The notes under the pieces are model-generated. The model was not told the origin of the DNA. It made no database searches and saw nothing but the letters and a program-made list of their open reading frames with translations. Below are positions 44,332 through 52,895 of a DNA stretch of 64,000 nt, one piece after another (the stretch's first letter is position 1; every line of letters starts with the position of its first letter). Origin of the DNA: an uncultured archaeon (GTDB lineage: Archaea; Halobacteriota; Methanosarcinia; Methanosarcinales; Methanoperedenaceae); assembly GCA_902386135.1 (NCBI GenBank), contig CABMIB010000101.1:1-64000 (forward strand). Reading direction: 5' to 3'. Both the position numbers and the translations under genes were made by a program.

Positions 44332-45081
44332 TTAGCCTATATACCCCAGATCTTCCTCTTTTCTCTTCTTTTCCTGGATATCTTTCAAGTATTTCTTAAA
44401 ACCTTCATCAAATTTCCTGGCCTCGATCTCAATCCTGCTCAGATCGATGTCAATGCCAAGAAGCCTGGAAACTTTTTTTATTCCGGCATGACACGCTTTT
44501 ATGTCCAGCGCCTCAGGAAAGGCAGTCTCGCTGAGCAGGGCTATCCCATTTATCCCTTTTCGCAATGCATATTCGATCACAAGCCCGTTGACCCCGCTTA
44601 TTTTAAGGCTGCCGTCCGCTATCTTCATTCCCCTGCTCCCTAAGAATTGCAAAAGCTCAGGCGAGGTCGCGACCCCGAAGACTTCCGGCTCTTCAACATA
44701 TTTCTGTACATGTGTTGCAATCACCGTATAAATAATGTCAACTCCGCAAAGCTTCGCAGCTTCGATTATTTTCAGGGCGAGCTCATTATCCTTTGCGACA
44801 TCGCCAAACTGGATATCACCGCAGAACAATATGATATTTTCTTTCTGCGAGTAGTAGAACTTAAAAGGGCTTATTTCCCTGTCGATCGGTACTACCAAGC
44901 CTTTTTCAAAAAACGTTATGGAAGGTGAAAGATAAGGCATCGGGATATCCGCGAACAATTCAGGCTCCAAGAATTCCATAAAATAGTTAATGGTAGTCCT
45001 GGCAACCATACCCATACCCGGAAGACCCACTAACATGCGGGGGTTTGACATTTCTGGTTTCTTTAAGATTCTTAATTCCAT
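44332..45081 (-). CDS. PAC2 family protein (proteasome assembly chaperone-like)
   Basis: A 249-aa protein of the PAC2 family, related to proteasome assembly chaperone 2 and present in nearly all archaea. NPRMLVGLPGMGMVARTTIN (about 13-32) is the family start, followed by LFADIPMPYLSP and IILFCGDIQFGD. The middle contains a purine nucleoside phosphorylase-like core (VDIIYTVIATH, ISGVNGLVIEYALRKGINGI). Its precise role in archaea is unsettled. Confidence 0.82.
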   Translation of the reverse strand: MELRILKKPEMSNPRMLVGLPGMGMVARTTINYFMEFLEPELFADIPMPYLSPSITFFEKGLVVPIDREISPFKFYYSQKENIILFCGDIQFGDVAKDNELALKIIEAAKLCGVDIIYTVIATHVQKYVEEPEVFGVATSPELLQFLGSRGMKIADGSLKISGVNGLVIEYALRKGINGIALLSETAFPEALDIKACHAGIKKVSRLLGIDIDLSRIEIEARKFDEGFKKYLKDIQEKKRKEEDLGYIG

Positions 45082-45169
45082 ATCTTTTCCTGCTTTGAAA
45101 GCCAGATTTATGTTAACAATATTTCATGCTATATAATTGTTCCATCTACTAACCCATACGCCTGAAAAT

Positions 45170-45892
45170 TTACTGCTGGACCTGGCTTATAGAATATGTG
45201 ACCATCTTCCTGTCCAGTCTCATATCTTCAGGTTTATCATCCACATCAAAATGCGGGATGCCGTATTCGTCGTTCATTTCCGAAACTATGGTCTCAAAGT
45301 CCGATCCTTTCATCAGTTCATTAATAAGCACTATCACAGGCCCTGTTATCCTGTAATCACAGAACCATTTGTGGAGGATAAGGTCTATGTCATCGCCCAA
45401 ATAGTCGCGTAAGACCTGCTTATAATACAGCTCGCTTTTGCAGCAATCAAGATAGAACAACTGGTATTGTTTCCTGCGCGGTTGGTCAAATCCCTCCTTC
45501 ATGGCATCGGTAAAATACCTGACATCGTTACTTAAGCTGAGATGGCTGCCGTATCCTGCATGGGTTTTCAGATATATGAGATCTTCACTCGTGAGGGTTT
45601 CGCGCCATAGTTCCCGCAGGTCGCCGCTATAATTCCGCCCCAGCACGAGCCTTATCCGCGCTTTTATGCTGCTGCCATTAAAATCGAATGTTTTCCTGTA
45701 TTCCTCTATGCCGCGTTCGCTATCGGTCATACCGAAACCGATATCTCTTAATTTTCTCCTTGCCAGCAGGTAAACCTCATAATCAAAACTCGCGCCCAGC
45801 GGGTCAGGTCCTATAAGGAGTGTTCCATTGAATCTACCTTCGCCGAACAGCATGTCATATCGTGGAGCAGTACGGATCATGGCATAGGTCAT
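45170..45892 (-). CDS. Conserved hypothetical protein
   Basis: A 240-aa soluble protein I do not recognise. It has no membrane segment or known motif. Visible features are FNGTLLIGPDPLGASFDYEV near the N-terminus, several aromatic clusters, and LFYLDCCKSELYYKQVLRD in the second half. It begins four bases after the GNAT gene on the same strand, so the two are probably co-transcribed. Confidence 0.65.
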   Translation of the reverse strand: MTYAMIRTAPRYDMLFGEGRFNGTLLIGPDPLGASFDYEVYLLARRKLRDIGFGMTDSERGIEEYRKTFDFNGSSIKARIRLVLGRNYSGDLRELWRETLTSEDLIYLKTHAGYGSHLSLSNDVRYFTDAMKEGFDQPRRKQYQLFYLDCCKSELYYKQVLRDYLGDDIDLILHKWFCDYRITGPVIVLINELMKGSDFETIVSEMNDEYGIPHFDVDDKPEDMRLDRKMVTYSISQVQQ

Positions 45893-45896
45893 TTTA

Positions 45897-46343
45897 TTAT
45901 TTTGATATATTTAATATTAACCCCATCAAGCAGGCATTTTCACCGTCATTATAGTATTTTTCAACAATCCCGGTCTGGTAAAACCCGTGCTTTTCATAGA
46001 ACTTTTTCGCTCTGATGTTGCCAGAGCGGACTTCAAGTATAATCTCCACAGCCCCCAAATTACTGAAAATACCGGCCAACTCTTTTAAAAGGGCGCTCCC
46101 GGCCCCACGGCCCTGGTATGCCGGATGTACGGCAAGAGAGAATACACGCCCCGTCCCTTCTTTTGTAAGGAACCCTACAACATAGCCTATCACCATGCCG
46201 TTCATTTCAGCCACTATAAAACCATCAGAGCAGGTTTCGTAGAACTGCATGTAGAAATAGGGATCATGTTCGTTGAAGACCTGCCTTTCTATATCTATGA
46301 CGCAGGGAAAATCTTCGGGTTCGAATTTTCTGATGATTATCAA
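45897..46343 (-). CDS. GNAT family N-acetyltransferase (RimI-like)
   Basis: A 148-aa acetyltransferase. VHPAYQGRGAGSALLKEL (about 91-108) is the acetyl-CoA pyrophosphate-binding motif A, and LEVRSGNIRAKKFYEKHGF (about 119-137) is the motif B region. ENACLMG near the end resembles the RimI C-terminus, so it may acetylate protein N-termini. It is divergent from truD with a short shared promoter region that contains TATATATAC (46391-46399). Confidence 0.86.
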   Translation of the reverse strand: MIIIRKFEPEDFPCVIDIERQVFNEHDPYFYMQFYETCSDGFIVAEMNGMVIGYVVGFLTKEGTGRVFSLAVHPAYQGRGAGSALLKELAGIFSNLGAVEIILEVRSGNIRAKKFYEKHGFYQTGIVEKYYNDGENACLMGLILNISK

Positions 46344-46409
46344 ATCATTTCACCGTTTCCAGCTAATTGCGCTTAAAGTTTTAAATCCGGTATATATACT
46401 ATTTGTACT

Positions 46410-47729
46410 ATGTTGTCTAAAGAAGCAGGTCATGGAGGATTTATAATTACCGATGACAGCTCAATCGGCATTGGCCTGCATTATACGAAGAATCCCGGGA
46501 TCGGGGGATGCATACGCCAGCAGATAGACGACTTCTGCGTCGAAGAACTTACGAACAGGGTTGAAACCACAAACGGGAATTACCTGATCGTAGAACTCAC
46601 AAAGCGTAACTGGGATACGCACCGCCTCATCCGGGAGCTGTCGCGCATCTTGAAGGTAAGCCAGGACAGGTTCGGATGGGCAGGCACAAAAGACAAACGC
46701 GCGCTGACAAAGCAGAAAATAAGCATATGGGATGTCAGCGAAGAGGAGCTTGCGCGGGTGCGGTTAAAGGATGTGGAACTGAAAGTTATCGGTCGCTCGA
46801 ATAAAAAGATTAGCCTCGGAGACCTGTGGGGGAACCGGTTCAGGATAGCGGTGAGGGCTGTCGAATTATCTCATGAGGAAGCTCTTGCGCGGGTAAAGGC
46901 CATAAGCCGGGAACTTGAGAAAGGCGCGCCCAATTTTTTCGGTGTCCAGAGGTTCGGGGAGAACAGACCTGTGACCCATGTTGTGGGCGAAGCCATCGCG
47001 CGCGGGAATTTCAAAGAAGCTGCACTTACTTATATCGCAAGGCCTTTCCCGGATGAGCCCGAGGAGATAAGAAACGTGCGCCAGTACGTACTTGACACAG
47101 GCGATTTTAAGGCAGGACTTAAGATGTATCCTGTTCGCCTCCAGTTCGAGATAGCCATGATGAACTACCTTATCGCACACCCGGAAGAGCACACAGGCGC
47201 ATTCAGGGTGTTATCGCCGAACCTGCAGAAAATGTTCCTGCATGCGTATCAATCGTATATCTTCAATATCACCCTGAGCAGGCGCATTCTGCAGGGCATC
47301 TCGATACATGAGGCTTACGAAGGGGATATCGTGTGTTTTAAGAATGAGATGGGTATGCCCGATACTTCCCGCTTGCAGAAGGTAACAGCAGATAACCTGG
47401 ACGGGATAAACAATCTTATAAACAAAGGGCGCGCGTTCGTTACTGCGCCGCTTGTGGGATATGATACTCAGTTTGCAGAAGGTAAACCGGGTGATATCGA
47501 ACGGGAGGTGGTTAAAGAGTTAAACACCGATCTGGAGGGTTTTAAAGTCCCTGCCATGCCTGAGCTGGCTTCAAAAGGGCTGCGCAAGGAAATAATACTG
47601 CCTTTTAAGCCGGAGTTCAGCGCCATGGAGGATGATATCAATGCAGGGAAGACCAAGGTCGTGCTTGAGTTCTCACTGCCGAAAGGGGGTTATGCGACCA
47701 CTGTTTTGAGAGAGTATATGAAAGCGTAG
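46410..47729 (+). CDS. truD: tRNA pseudouridine(13) synthase TruD
   Basis: A 439-aa TruD-family synthase. FGWAGTKDKRALTKQ (about 88-102) carries the catalytic Asp95, NFFGVQRFGENRPVTH is the next signature, and LQKMFLHAYQSYIFN lies in the insertion domain region. The C-terminal LEFSLPKGGYATTVLREY is the standard end. It converts uridine 13 of tRNA to pseudouridine; archaeal and eukaryotic homologues may also modify U35. TATATATAC lies about 12-20 bases before the ATG, consistent with a leaderless or short-leader message. Confidence 0.93.
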   Translation: MLSKEAGHGGFIITDDSSIGIGLHYTKNPGIGGCIRQQIDDFCVEELTNRVETTNGNYLIVELTKRNWDTHRLIRELSRILKVSQDRFGWAGTKDKRALTKQKISIWDVSEEELARVRLKDVELKVIGRSNKKISLGDLWGNRFRIAVRAVELSHEEALARVKAISRELEKGAPNFFGVQRFGENRPVTHVVGEAIARGNFKEAALTYIARPFPDEPEEIRNVRQYVLDTGDFKAGLKMYPVRLQFEIAMMNYLIAHPEEHTGAFRVLSPNLQKMFLHAYQSYIFNITLSRRILQGISIHEAYEGDIVCFKNEMGMPDTSRLQKVTADNLDGINNLINKGRAFVTAPLVGYDTQFAEGKPGDIEREVVKELNTDLEGFKVPAMPELASKGLRKEIILPFKPEFSAMEDDINAGKTKVVLEFSLPKGGYATTVLREYMKA

Positions 47730-47731
47730 AT

Positions 47732-47878
47732 ATGATTCCTGCGGGATTATTCTTCAAGCATCCTAGTTGGGAAGTAGATTTAGGGATTGCTGATATATTT
47801 ATATTGGCTCTACTTGCAACATTTCAAAAGAAAACATTTAGTATGTTGCGTAAAGGATGGGAGTCATTATCTAAATGA
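47732..47878 (+). CDS. Short open frame, possibly a remnant
   Basis: A 48-codon frame (MIPAGLFFKHPSWEVDLGIA and onward) directly after truD with no ribosome site. It is followed by other short protein-like pieces (for example near 47881-47980). The 450-base stretch to 48184 has no intact gene and reads like decayed coding DNA. Confidence 0.2.
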   Translation: MIPAGLFFKHPSWEVDLGIADIFILALLATFQKKTFSMLRKGWESLSK

Positions 47879-48184
47879 AATCCTTGTTTCTTGATAGGTC
47901 AGGCAGCCTTGTGGCAAGGTCTCCTATGAAAGTCTTGGAGTTCCTCGATGAAACCATAAATTTGCGCAGGATAGGGCTTTAATGCGTCAATAGGCTTAAT
48001 GGGCTTCGTAGGGCGTGAGATTCTCATCAGTGCTTGGTATTGATCCTACCTTCCAGAAGGGCTTAAAATTGATTCCGAATATCTTGAGTACCTGAAAATG
48101 CTCTGCATCCGTCTATGGTTTGTTAGTCGGCAGAAAGAATGTAAGAAAATTATATGAATATATAAATAGATTAAATAACTCTTT

Positions 48185-48322
48185 ATGGAAAAACATTTAG
48201 GAGATTTATTAGAAGCATTTTCTAATGCTTACCCACAAACCATTACAATGGGACGCTTTTCGGTTGTATCCAATGAGGGCATGATATATTCAGCTCACAA
48301 ACCTGCCAAAAAGCCATCTTAA
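48185..48322 (+). CDS. Short hypothetical protein
   Basis: A 45-aa frame (MEKHLGDLLEAFSNAYPQTI and onward, ending AKKPS), too short for most gene finders. It is preceded by an AT-rich TATATAAATAG stretch that could be a promoter. It is convergent with the zinc-binding gene, whose stop adjoins its own. No family is recognised. Confidence 0.3.
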   Translation: MEKHLGDLLEAFSNAYPQTITMGRFSVVSNEGMIYSAHKPAKKPS

Positions 48323-48490
48323 TCAATAACGTCTAAATCCACTTGTACTTTTTTCAGATTTTCTTTTACTCCGACAGTCCTTGCATCTAATTGGCTCACT
48401 GTATCCTTTCTCTTCAAAGAATTGTTGCTCCCCTTCTGTGAAAATGAAATCTTTGTGACAATCAATGCATTTTATTTTTTTATCTACCAT
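48323..48490 (-). CDS. Small zinc-ribbon protein (zf-trcl-like)
   Basis: A 55-aa protein, below the usual length cut-off. CIDCHKDFIFTEGEQQFFEE then EPIRCKDCRSKRKSE match the short 'zinc-ribbon domain-containing' family with two C-x2-C pairs, an intervening F-T-x-G-E-Q-x-F-(Y/F) block and a basic end. GAGGAT lies about 6 bases before the ATG. It probably binds one zinc; the family's role is unknown. Confidence 0.75.
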   Translation of the reverse strand: MVDKKIKCIDCHKDFIFTEGEQQFFEEKGYSEPIRCKDCRSKRKSEKSTSGFRRY

Positions 48491-48527
48491 ACTTAATCCT
48501 CTATGCCACAGGTATTATATGGAACTA

Positions 48528-48833
48528 TCAGATAAATAACTCTTTTAGTGCTTGTCCCGCCGTATAGACACAGCCGACTCCACTCAGATGTTGTGCAACT
48601 CTCAATGCTTCCATGATTTCTTCTTTTGTAGCACCGGCATCTATCGCCTGCTGAGCCAATGACTTTACCCCATTAACTGCTCCATACGATGCATCGAAAG
48701 CCATTGCAATAAGCAACTTATATTTCCTTGGCAAAGCACCGTCATCAAAGGCAAAATCACGGGAATTTTCAACATGCTTAAGGAGGTCAGGGTCTAATTT
48801 CTCATAGATTTTTAATGGATGTTCAGTCACCAT
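48528..48833 (-). CDS. Carboxymuconolactone decarboxylase/AhpD-like protein
   Basis: A 101-aa CMD-domain protein: LPRKYKLLIAMAFDASYGAV, AQQAIDAGATKEEIMEALRV and a final small-residue helix. Redox-active AhpD-like members have a C-x2-C-x3-H centre in the first half. Here that region reads DASYGAVNGVKSL with no cysteine, so peroxidase activity is unlikely. A single Cys is in the last helix (GVGCVY). Function is unknown. Confidence 0.78.
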   Translation of the reverse strand: MVTEHPLKIYEKLDPDLLKHVENSRDFAFDDGALPRKYKLLIAMAFDASYGAVNGVKSLAQQAIDAGATKEEIMEALRVAQHLSGVGCVYTAGQALKELFI

Positions 48834-49018
48834 TTAATCACCATGATTTGGAATGTGATTAAACCAAATTAAATGTTGAGCATCACAAGATATAAATACA
48901 ATGAATAATCATTAAGAATTGGTGATTAAAATGGGGACTTTAATTCAACCAAAATTTGTAATGAAGAGGAAAATATGCGAGAATTGGGGCGACATTACTT
49001 TTGAATTTGGTGGCAGAT

Positions 49019-49171
49019 ATGATTGATAGCACATGGTATAAATGTCCTAATTGTAAACATTCAATACAGCTAAGAAACGCTGATTTCATTAAAGGAATTG
49101 CGATGGTGTCATGCGTGGACTGCGGAAGAGGTGCTTTTGCGATTGAGGACAAGGACACTCTGTTGAGATAA
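49019..49171 (+). CDS. Small zinc-ribbon protein
   Basis: A 50-aa frame with YKCPNCKHSIQLR and SCVDCGRGAF, giving two C-x2-C pairs 23 residues apart, a classic small zinc ribbon. It overlaps the end of an upstream 31-codon frame (48931-49026), suggesting possible coupling. No family name is assigned. Confidence 0.55.
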   Translation: MIDSTWYKCPNCKHSIQLRNADFIKGIAMVSCVDCGRGAFAIEDKDTLLR

Positions 49172-49389
49172 TGAAACTTAAAAGAAGTGGTCTGTCTGGC
49201 TCTGGTAGTGCGTTGCTATTGCTTCCGTTCAAAACTATATTATATATTAAGGATTTTTTACATTATAACTTTTGAAGGATAATTATTTGCATGTCATGTA
49301 AAATGGCAGAAGCAACCGAAGAATTGGTCAAGGCATAAATAACAATTCGTCACATATTGTTCAATGATAAAATATTCGAGGCTACAATC

Positions 49390-50139
49390 ATGAAACTTAA
49401 TGGCAATACTATTTTAATTACGGGGGGCGCAACAGGCATAGGGTTTGCACTTGCGCAAGCCTTTGTAAAAGAAGGCAATAACGTAATAATTTGCGGAAGA
49501 AGAGAACAGAAATTAAAGGAAGCAAAAAGTAAACTTCCCGAAATACATACCAGAGTATGTGATCTATCTAAAGAAAAAGAGCGAGAGGCATTATATAATT
49601 GGGTTAAGTCTAACTTCAAAGACCTTAACATATTAGTGAACAATGCAGGAATTCAAAGAATGATTGATTTTAAGAAAGGTATTTCTAATTTGTCTGTTGG
49701 TGAAAATGAGATTGATATTAATTTAAAAGCACCCATTCATTTGTCAGCATATTTTATTCCAGATTTGCTAAAACAAAAAGAATCCGCTATAATCAATGTT
49801 TCTTCTGGACTGGCTTTTGTACCAATAGCAGCTATGCCCGTATACTGTGCAACCAAAGCAGCTATGCATTCATTCAGTGTATCCATCAGGCATCAATTAA
49901 GGGATACATCAATAAAAGTGTTTGAAGTAATTCCTCCAACTGTTGATACTGAGTTAGATAAAGGAGCGAGAGATGAAAGAGGACAGGAAGATAAAGGGAT
50001 ACCTCCATCTGAAGTCGCCAAGGCAACCTTAAAAGCATTAGAAAAAAATGAGTATGAGATAGAAATAGGCATGGCTCAATATTTACGAATGGAAGCAAGA
50101 AATAATCCAGAACAGATTTTCCAAAGAATTAATCAATGA
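49390..50139 (+). CDS. SDR family oxidoreductase (DltE-like)
   Basis: A 249-aa short-chain dehydrogenase. TGGATGIGFALAQAF (about 10-24) is the nucleotide-binding motif, NNAGIQ (about 84-89) the central NAG motif, and YCATKAAMHSFS contains the catalytic Tyr and Lys. The ATG at 49390 is preferred to 49357 because GAGG lies about 8 bases upstream and homologues start with this sequence. It sits alone in AT-rich DNA. The substrate is unknown. Confidence 0.85.
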   Translation: MKLNGNTILITGGATGIGFALAQAFVKEGNNVIICGRREQKLKEAKSKLPEIHTRVCDLSKEKEREALYNWVKSNFKDLNILVNNAGIQRMIDFKKGISNLSVGENEIDINLKAPIHLSAYFIPDLLKQKESAIINVSSGLAFVPIAAMPVYCATKAAMHSFSVSIRHQLRDTSIKVFEVIPPTVDTELDKGARDERGQEDKGIPPSEVAKATLKALEKNEYEIEIGMAQYLRMEARNNPEQIFQRINQ

Positions 50140-50567
50140 TTTATCTTGATGGAGTTGCGGTTGAGATTGCTGTTATTTATGAATGTTCGTGATCGAGATT
50201 GACAAAAATTGACCTTAATAGCGATTACTTTCATACTGCTCAGCTTGAGAAACAGCAAAAAAAGGCATTGATGGAGGGGCACAGGCAAACATTAAACGAT
50301 TAAAGGATATGGGAAATACTACGCCTTCTTAGACACAACAATAGGTCAAAAATAAAGAAATAAGTAGAATAAACTGATTCTTCGGCAACCTTCTTAGGTA
50401 ACTAAAAGATAGATGGACTCCCCCATCTAAGTCTATCGTTTTGAGAAAATGCTGTTTAGAGGGTGGATAATATTATGGAGGGGAAGCCCATAGATACTTC
50501 TTTAAATTCATGTATATAAACGGAGTTGTGAGGCGCGTGTGAAATACAGGTTACTAGCGAAACTTAA

Positions 50568-50632
50568 ACAGGTTGGCGGAAAAAAGATGGGTCGAGGGTA
50601 CTTGGAGACATATATAAACTGCCGCCAACCTG
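50568..50632. repeat. 12-bp perfect inverted repeat, 41-base spacer
   Basis: ACAGGTTGGCGG (50568-50579) faces CCGCCAACCTGT (50621-50632). The 41-base spacer is the same length as in the inverted repeat at 51555. It could be a structured RNA or a small mobile-element relic. Confidence 0.6.
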
Positions 50633-50695
50633 TGATATATAATCTATTGCACAAACGCAAGGTCATTGTTACTAACTTTCGTAGCAATTAAGAAT

Positions 50696-50896
50696 GCTGC
50701 ATTGAATTTGAAGTAAACGACTCTACTTCTACTGTGATTCTTCTTTAAGATTGAACAGGCTTATATCAAGACCCCTTTATTTCTACTGGACTATATATAG
50801 ACATGTGAATTATATACATTTAGATGGCAGATGACTTATTAAAAACTGATATTATGCAATTATTTAACCTTAAGCTGCGTTGGATTTGAAGTAAAC
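50696..50896. repeat. Direct repeat of 23 bases (21 identical), copies at 50696-50718 and 50874-50896
   Basis: Both copies contain GCTGC-TTG-ATTTGAAGTAAAC with two differences; a shorter third piece (ATTTGAAGTA) lies near 50926. On the minus strand each reads VYFK-x-NAA, suggesting relics of the same small coding sequence. Confidence 0.55.
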
Positions 50897-51027
50897 AGCT
50901 TGATAAAGTTGGGGTTAATGGTGCGCGATTTGAAGTAGTAGTGGTTTCATCTCATGCCCCATCAACCTCAAGCTACATATGCTATATGAAGGATAAGTCT
51001 TTTGCTGAGGGTTTGTAGGCGCAGATG

Positions 51028-51246
51028 TTATTTGACCTTCTTGATTATCATGGCATCAGTCATGTAAGGTGTAATTTCTACCCGCGATCCTTCTTTGAGA
51101 GTGAACATATCACTAAAAAGACGAACCGCTTGTAAGAGTAATGCGGTTGAGGTTGGCAATAAAAAAGCTTGTTTGGTTTCGGATACGGTATGAAATGGGG
51201 ACTTGAAAAAGTTAATGAGCTTATTCTGGTAGATTTCGCACTTCAA
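51028..51246 (-). CDS. Small hypothetical protein, possible intact copy of a decayed family
   Basis: A 72-aa frame containing MFTLKEGSRVEITPYMTDAM near its C-terminus. The true start may be internal. Diverged and stop-containing versions of its C-terminal part occur on both sides, so the region seems to hold several decayed copies of one small gene. The short 'LKEGSRVEI' strand-turn layout recalls AbrB-like or beta-rich small proteins, but no family can be named. Confidence 0.35.
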   Translation of the reverse strand: MKCEIYQNKLINFFKSPFHTVSETKQAFLLPTSTALLLQAVRLFSDMFTLKEGSRVEITPYMTDAMIIKKVK

Positions 51247-51265
51247 AACACTAAAATGGATAGGT

Positions 51266-51316
51266 GGCAGGAGTTAAAATTGGATAGGATAGGAGTAATA
51301 AAAAGGAGCTCCTGCC
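51266..51316. repeat. Inverted repeat GGCAGGAG/CTCCTGCC, 35-base spacer
   Basis: Arms at 51266-51273 and 51309-51316, extendable by G-T pairs on each side. The spacer is purine-rich (GGATAGGATAGGAG). It lies in non-coding DNA. Confidence 0.5.
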
Positions 51317-51554
51317 GATTATCATAATTATCATTAGGATATATAAGATTATTGATATACATATACATGAATATCATAGAGTAGTTGTAGACCGCCTATT
51401 TCGGCTGCGATCCTTCCCTGGGATTGAACATATTTTTAGGAGAAGAGGCAAGCCACTCCTATTTCCAATAGACCTATATTTAATATACATACAATCATAG
51501 AGTTCTATATATTCATATATTTAGATACTAATCGCTGCTACTGTTGTTGCGATA

Positions 51555-51617
51555 GGTGAGCAGATAGTTCTCGGAGGGGATTAACAGTGAGTAAAAGTTG
51601 GTTCTGATCTGCTCACC
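51555..51617. repeat. 11-bp perfect inverted repeat, 41-base spacer
   Basis: GGTGAGCAGAT (51555-51565) faces ATCTGCTCACC (51607-51617) with a 41-base spacer, equal to that of the repeat at 50568 and likewise ending in CTG before the right arm. A further short hairpin (GGGGAGAA/TTCTCCCC) is at 51757-51777. The surrounding 51247-52011 has no convincing gene. Confidence 0.6.
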
Positions 51618-52011
51618 ACCAAGATATTATTATTGCATTGTATAAATAATGGGCTCCTTGATTTCCGCTGGAAACTTTTAAGTACATTCAGTGATAACAT
51701 AAACCTGTCTAAGAATAGACAGGATTTTCTAAAAAAATGGGGAGCGGGACCTTATCGGGGAGAATCTATTTCTCCCCCTCGCCAGTTTTATATAGAAAGA
51801 GATTGTATTACCAATTTGTGGGCAGGTAAATAACTTTTTTAATACACTAACCCCCACTCCCCAACCTGCCCACTTGTATTATTCGACTATCTGACACTTC
51901 GCATTTTTCAGATTTCCACACGCAGATAATAGCGTAATGTATGGTGATATTTTTCATGCTCGAATTATAGGCTTGAATCTTGATATGCCTGAGACCACGT
52001 ATCCATAAACA

Positions 52012-52087
52012 CACCACAAAGTTCGCAAAGAACGCAAAGCGTATCAGTGAAAAATCTTCGCGGATTTTGCATCCTTTGCGGTGAGTT
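52012..52087. repeat. Second copy of the CACCACAAAG/GCAAAG repeat
   Basis: CACCACAAAGTTCGCAAAG and AACGCAAAG form the left arm, and CCTTTGCGGTG the right arm. The same units are arranged as at 32412-32492, here more diverged and with a longer centre. Confidence 0.6.
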
Positions 52088-52170
52088 CTATATGCTGCAA
52101 CCGATTATACAAATTAAAGCTAAACTTTGAACCAATTACTACAAATTTGATGACCTGTATAAAAACAATC

Positions 52171-52226
52171 GCCACGGAGGCATGGAGACACAGAGAAATA
52201 TTTCAAAAAAGCTCTCTGTGCCTCAG
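52171..52226. repeat. GACACAGAGA/CTCTGTG inverted repeat
   Basis: GCCACGGAGG and GACACAGAGA on the left face GCTCTCTGTGCCTC on the right. This is another widespread intergenic repeat type in prokaryotes, adjacent to the GCAAAG repeat. No gene was seen between 52088 and 52391. Confidence 0.5.
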
Positions 52227-52391
52227 TTATATGCTCAAATCGTATTACAGGTTTGTGGGCGATTCGAGGTTATTCCAGAAACGTTTATGGGATTGACATC
52301 ACTAATCCATTATTGGAGTAGAGAGAAGTGTGAGATTTCTATCCATTAAAAAAAACTTTTTTGTTCCCTTGTCCTTTTTTAATTCGAATTG

Positions 52392-52646
52392 TCATGCAAA
52401 AGATTTGTATCTTTTTGCATTATCAGGTGTCTCTTTATTTATTCTGGGAACTTTTTCTAAAATTTTTAAAGTTGCCTCGGAATTCTCCATGATTTTTCCC
52501 GGATAATGTACAGCGAATAAAGACAGGCAGATCTTGAGATACTCCATGATTTCATTCTGACTATGGCAATTTTCAAGCCTTATTGTTCTTTCTACCACAT
52601 CGCTTTTTAAAATAATTACATCAGGTACGATTATTTCAGTCTCCAT
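52392..52646 (-). CDS. Small hypothetical protein
   Basis: An 84-aa protein from ATG 52646 (GAGAGGTG six to seven bases upstream; a GTG at 52655 is less likely). It reads METEIIVPDVIILKSDVVER, with a mixed alpha/beta appearance and a basic end. The 5' leader segment AACACCTCTCAGCAAA (plus strand, 52652-52667) is repeated nearly unchanged at about 52713-52728 upstream. No family is recognised. Confidence 0.5.
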   Translation of the reverse strand: METEIIVPDVIILKSDVVERTIRLENCHSQNEIMEYLKICLSLFAVHYPGKIMENSEATLKILEKVPRINKETPDNAKRYKSFA

Positions 52647-52699
52647 TATGAACACCTCTCAGCAAAAAGATAAATAGAAATAAGGCTATATATATATTA

Positions 52700-52895
52700 C
52701 GCTCACCCGGGAAACACCTTTCAGCAAAGTCTGTTCTAAGGTGAGCGCTCTTATTATTAATCTTGCTTTATCCTAAATAAGATTCCTGATATTATCATTT
52801 TATGATAATGGCCGAAAAAACTATTATCCTTCAGGTAATAATTTTGTATCATTAGGGTTGATAGGTCTACCACCCTTTTCCCATCATATTACCTG
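52700..52895. repeat. Cluster of three inverted repeats
   Basis: CGCTCACC/GGTGAGCG (52700-52707 and 52740-52747), ATTATCAT/ATGATAAT (52791-52809, three-base loop) and CAGGTAATA/TATTACCTG (52832-52840 and 52887-52895). They lie in the 390-base gap between the small minus-strand gene and the CBS gene. They could be terminators, operators or a structured leader; nothing else was seen in the gap. Confidence 0.45.

Larger units (their letters stand above)
50140..51027 (+). other. Gene-poor AT-rich stretch with hairpins and gene remnants
   Basis: Nearly 900 bases without a convincing gene. It contains a small hairpin (TAGATGG/CCATCTA, 50410-50429), a 12-bp inverted repeat (see 50568), a 50-codon GTG frame (50539-50691) that overlaps it, and three decayed copies of an ATTTGAAGTA-containing sequence. 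No tRNA, rRNA or known RNA motif was recognised. Confidence 0.5.
50734..51430. repeat. Degenerate 24-base direct repeat, three copies (50734, 51084, 51407)
   Basis: Copies at 50734-50757, 51084-51107 and 51407-51430. The second differs from each of the others at about 4 of 24 positions. On the minus strand they encode FNLKEES, FTLKEGSR and FNPREGSQ. Only the middle copy is in an intact frame (51028-51246); the others are interrupted by stops. Confidence 0.55.

Noticed and set aside
48528-48833. AhpD alkylhydroperoxidase activity
   Set aside because: The C-x2-C redox centre is missing, so only the CMD-like fold is claimed.
50539-50691. 50-codon GTG frame overlapping the 12-bp inverted repeat
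   Set aside because: No clear ribosome site or relatives; more likely chance in repeat-derived DNA, so not listed as a gene.
51633-51833. 66-codon plus-strand open frame
   Set aside because: It contains a perfect GGGGAGAA/TTCTCCCC hairpin and lacks a ribosome site; probably spurious.
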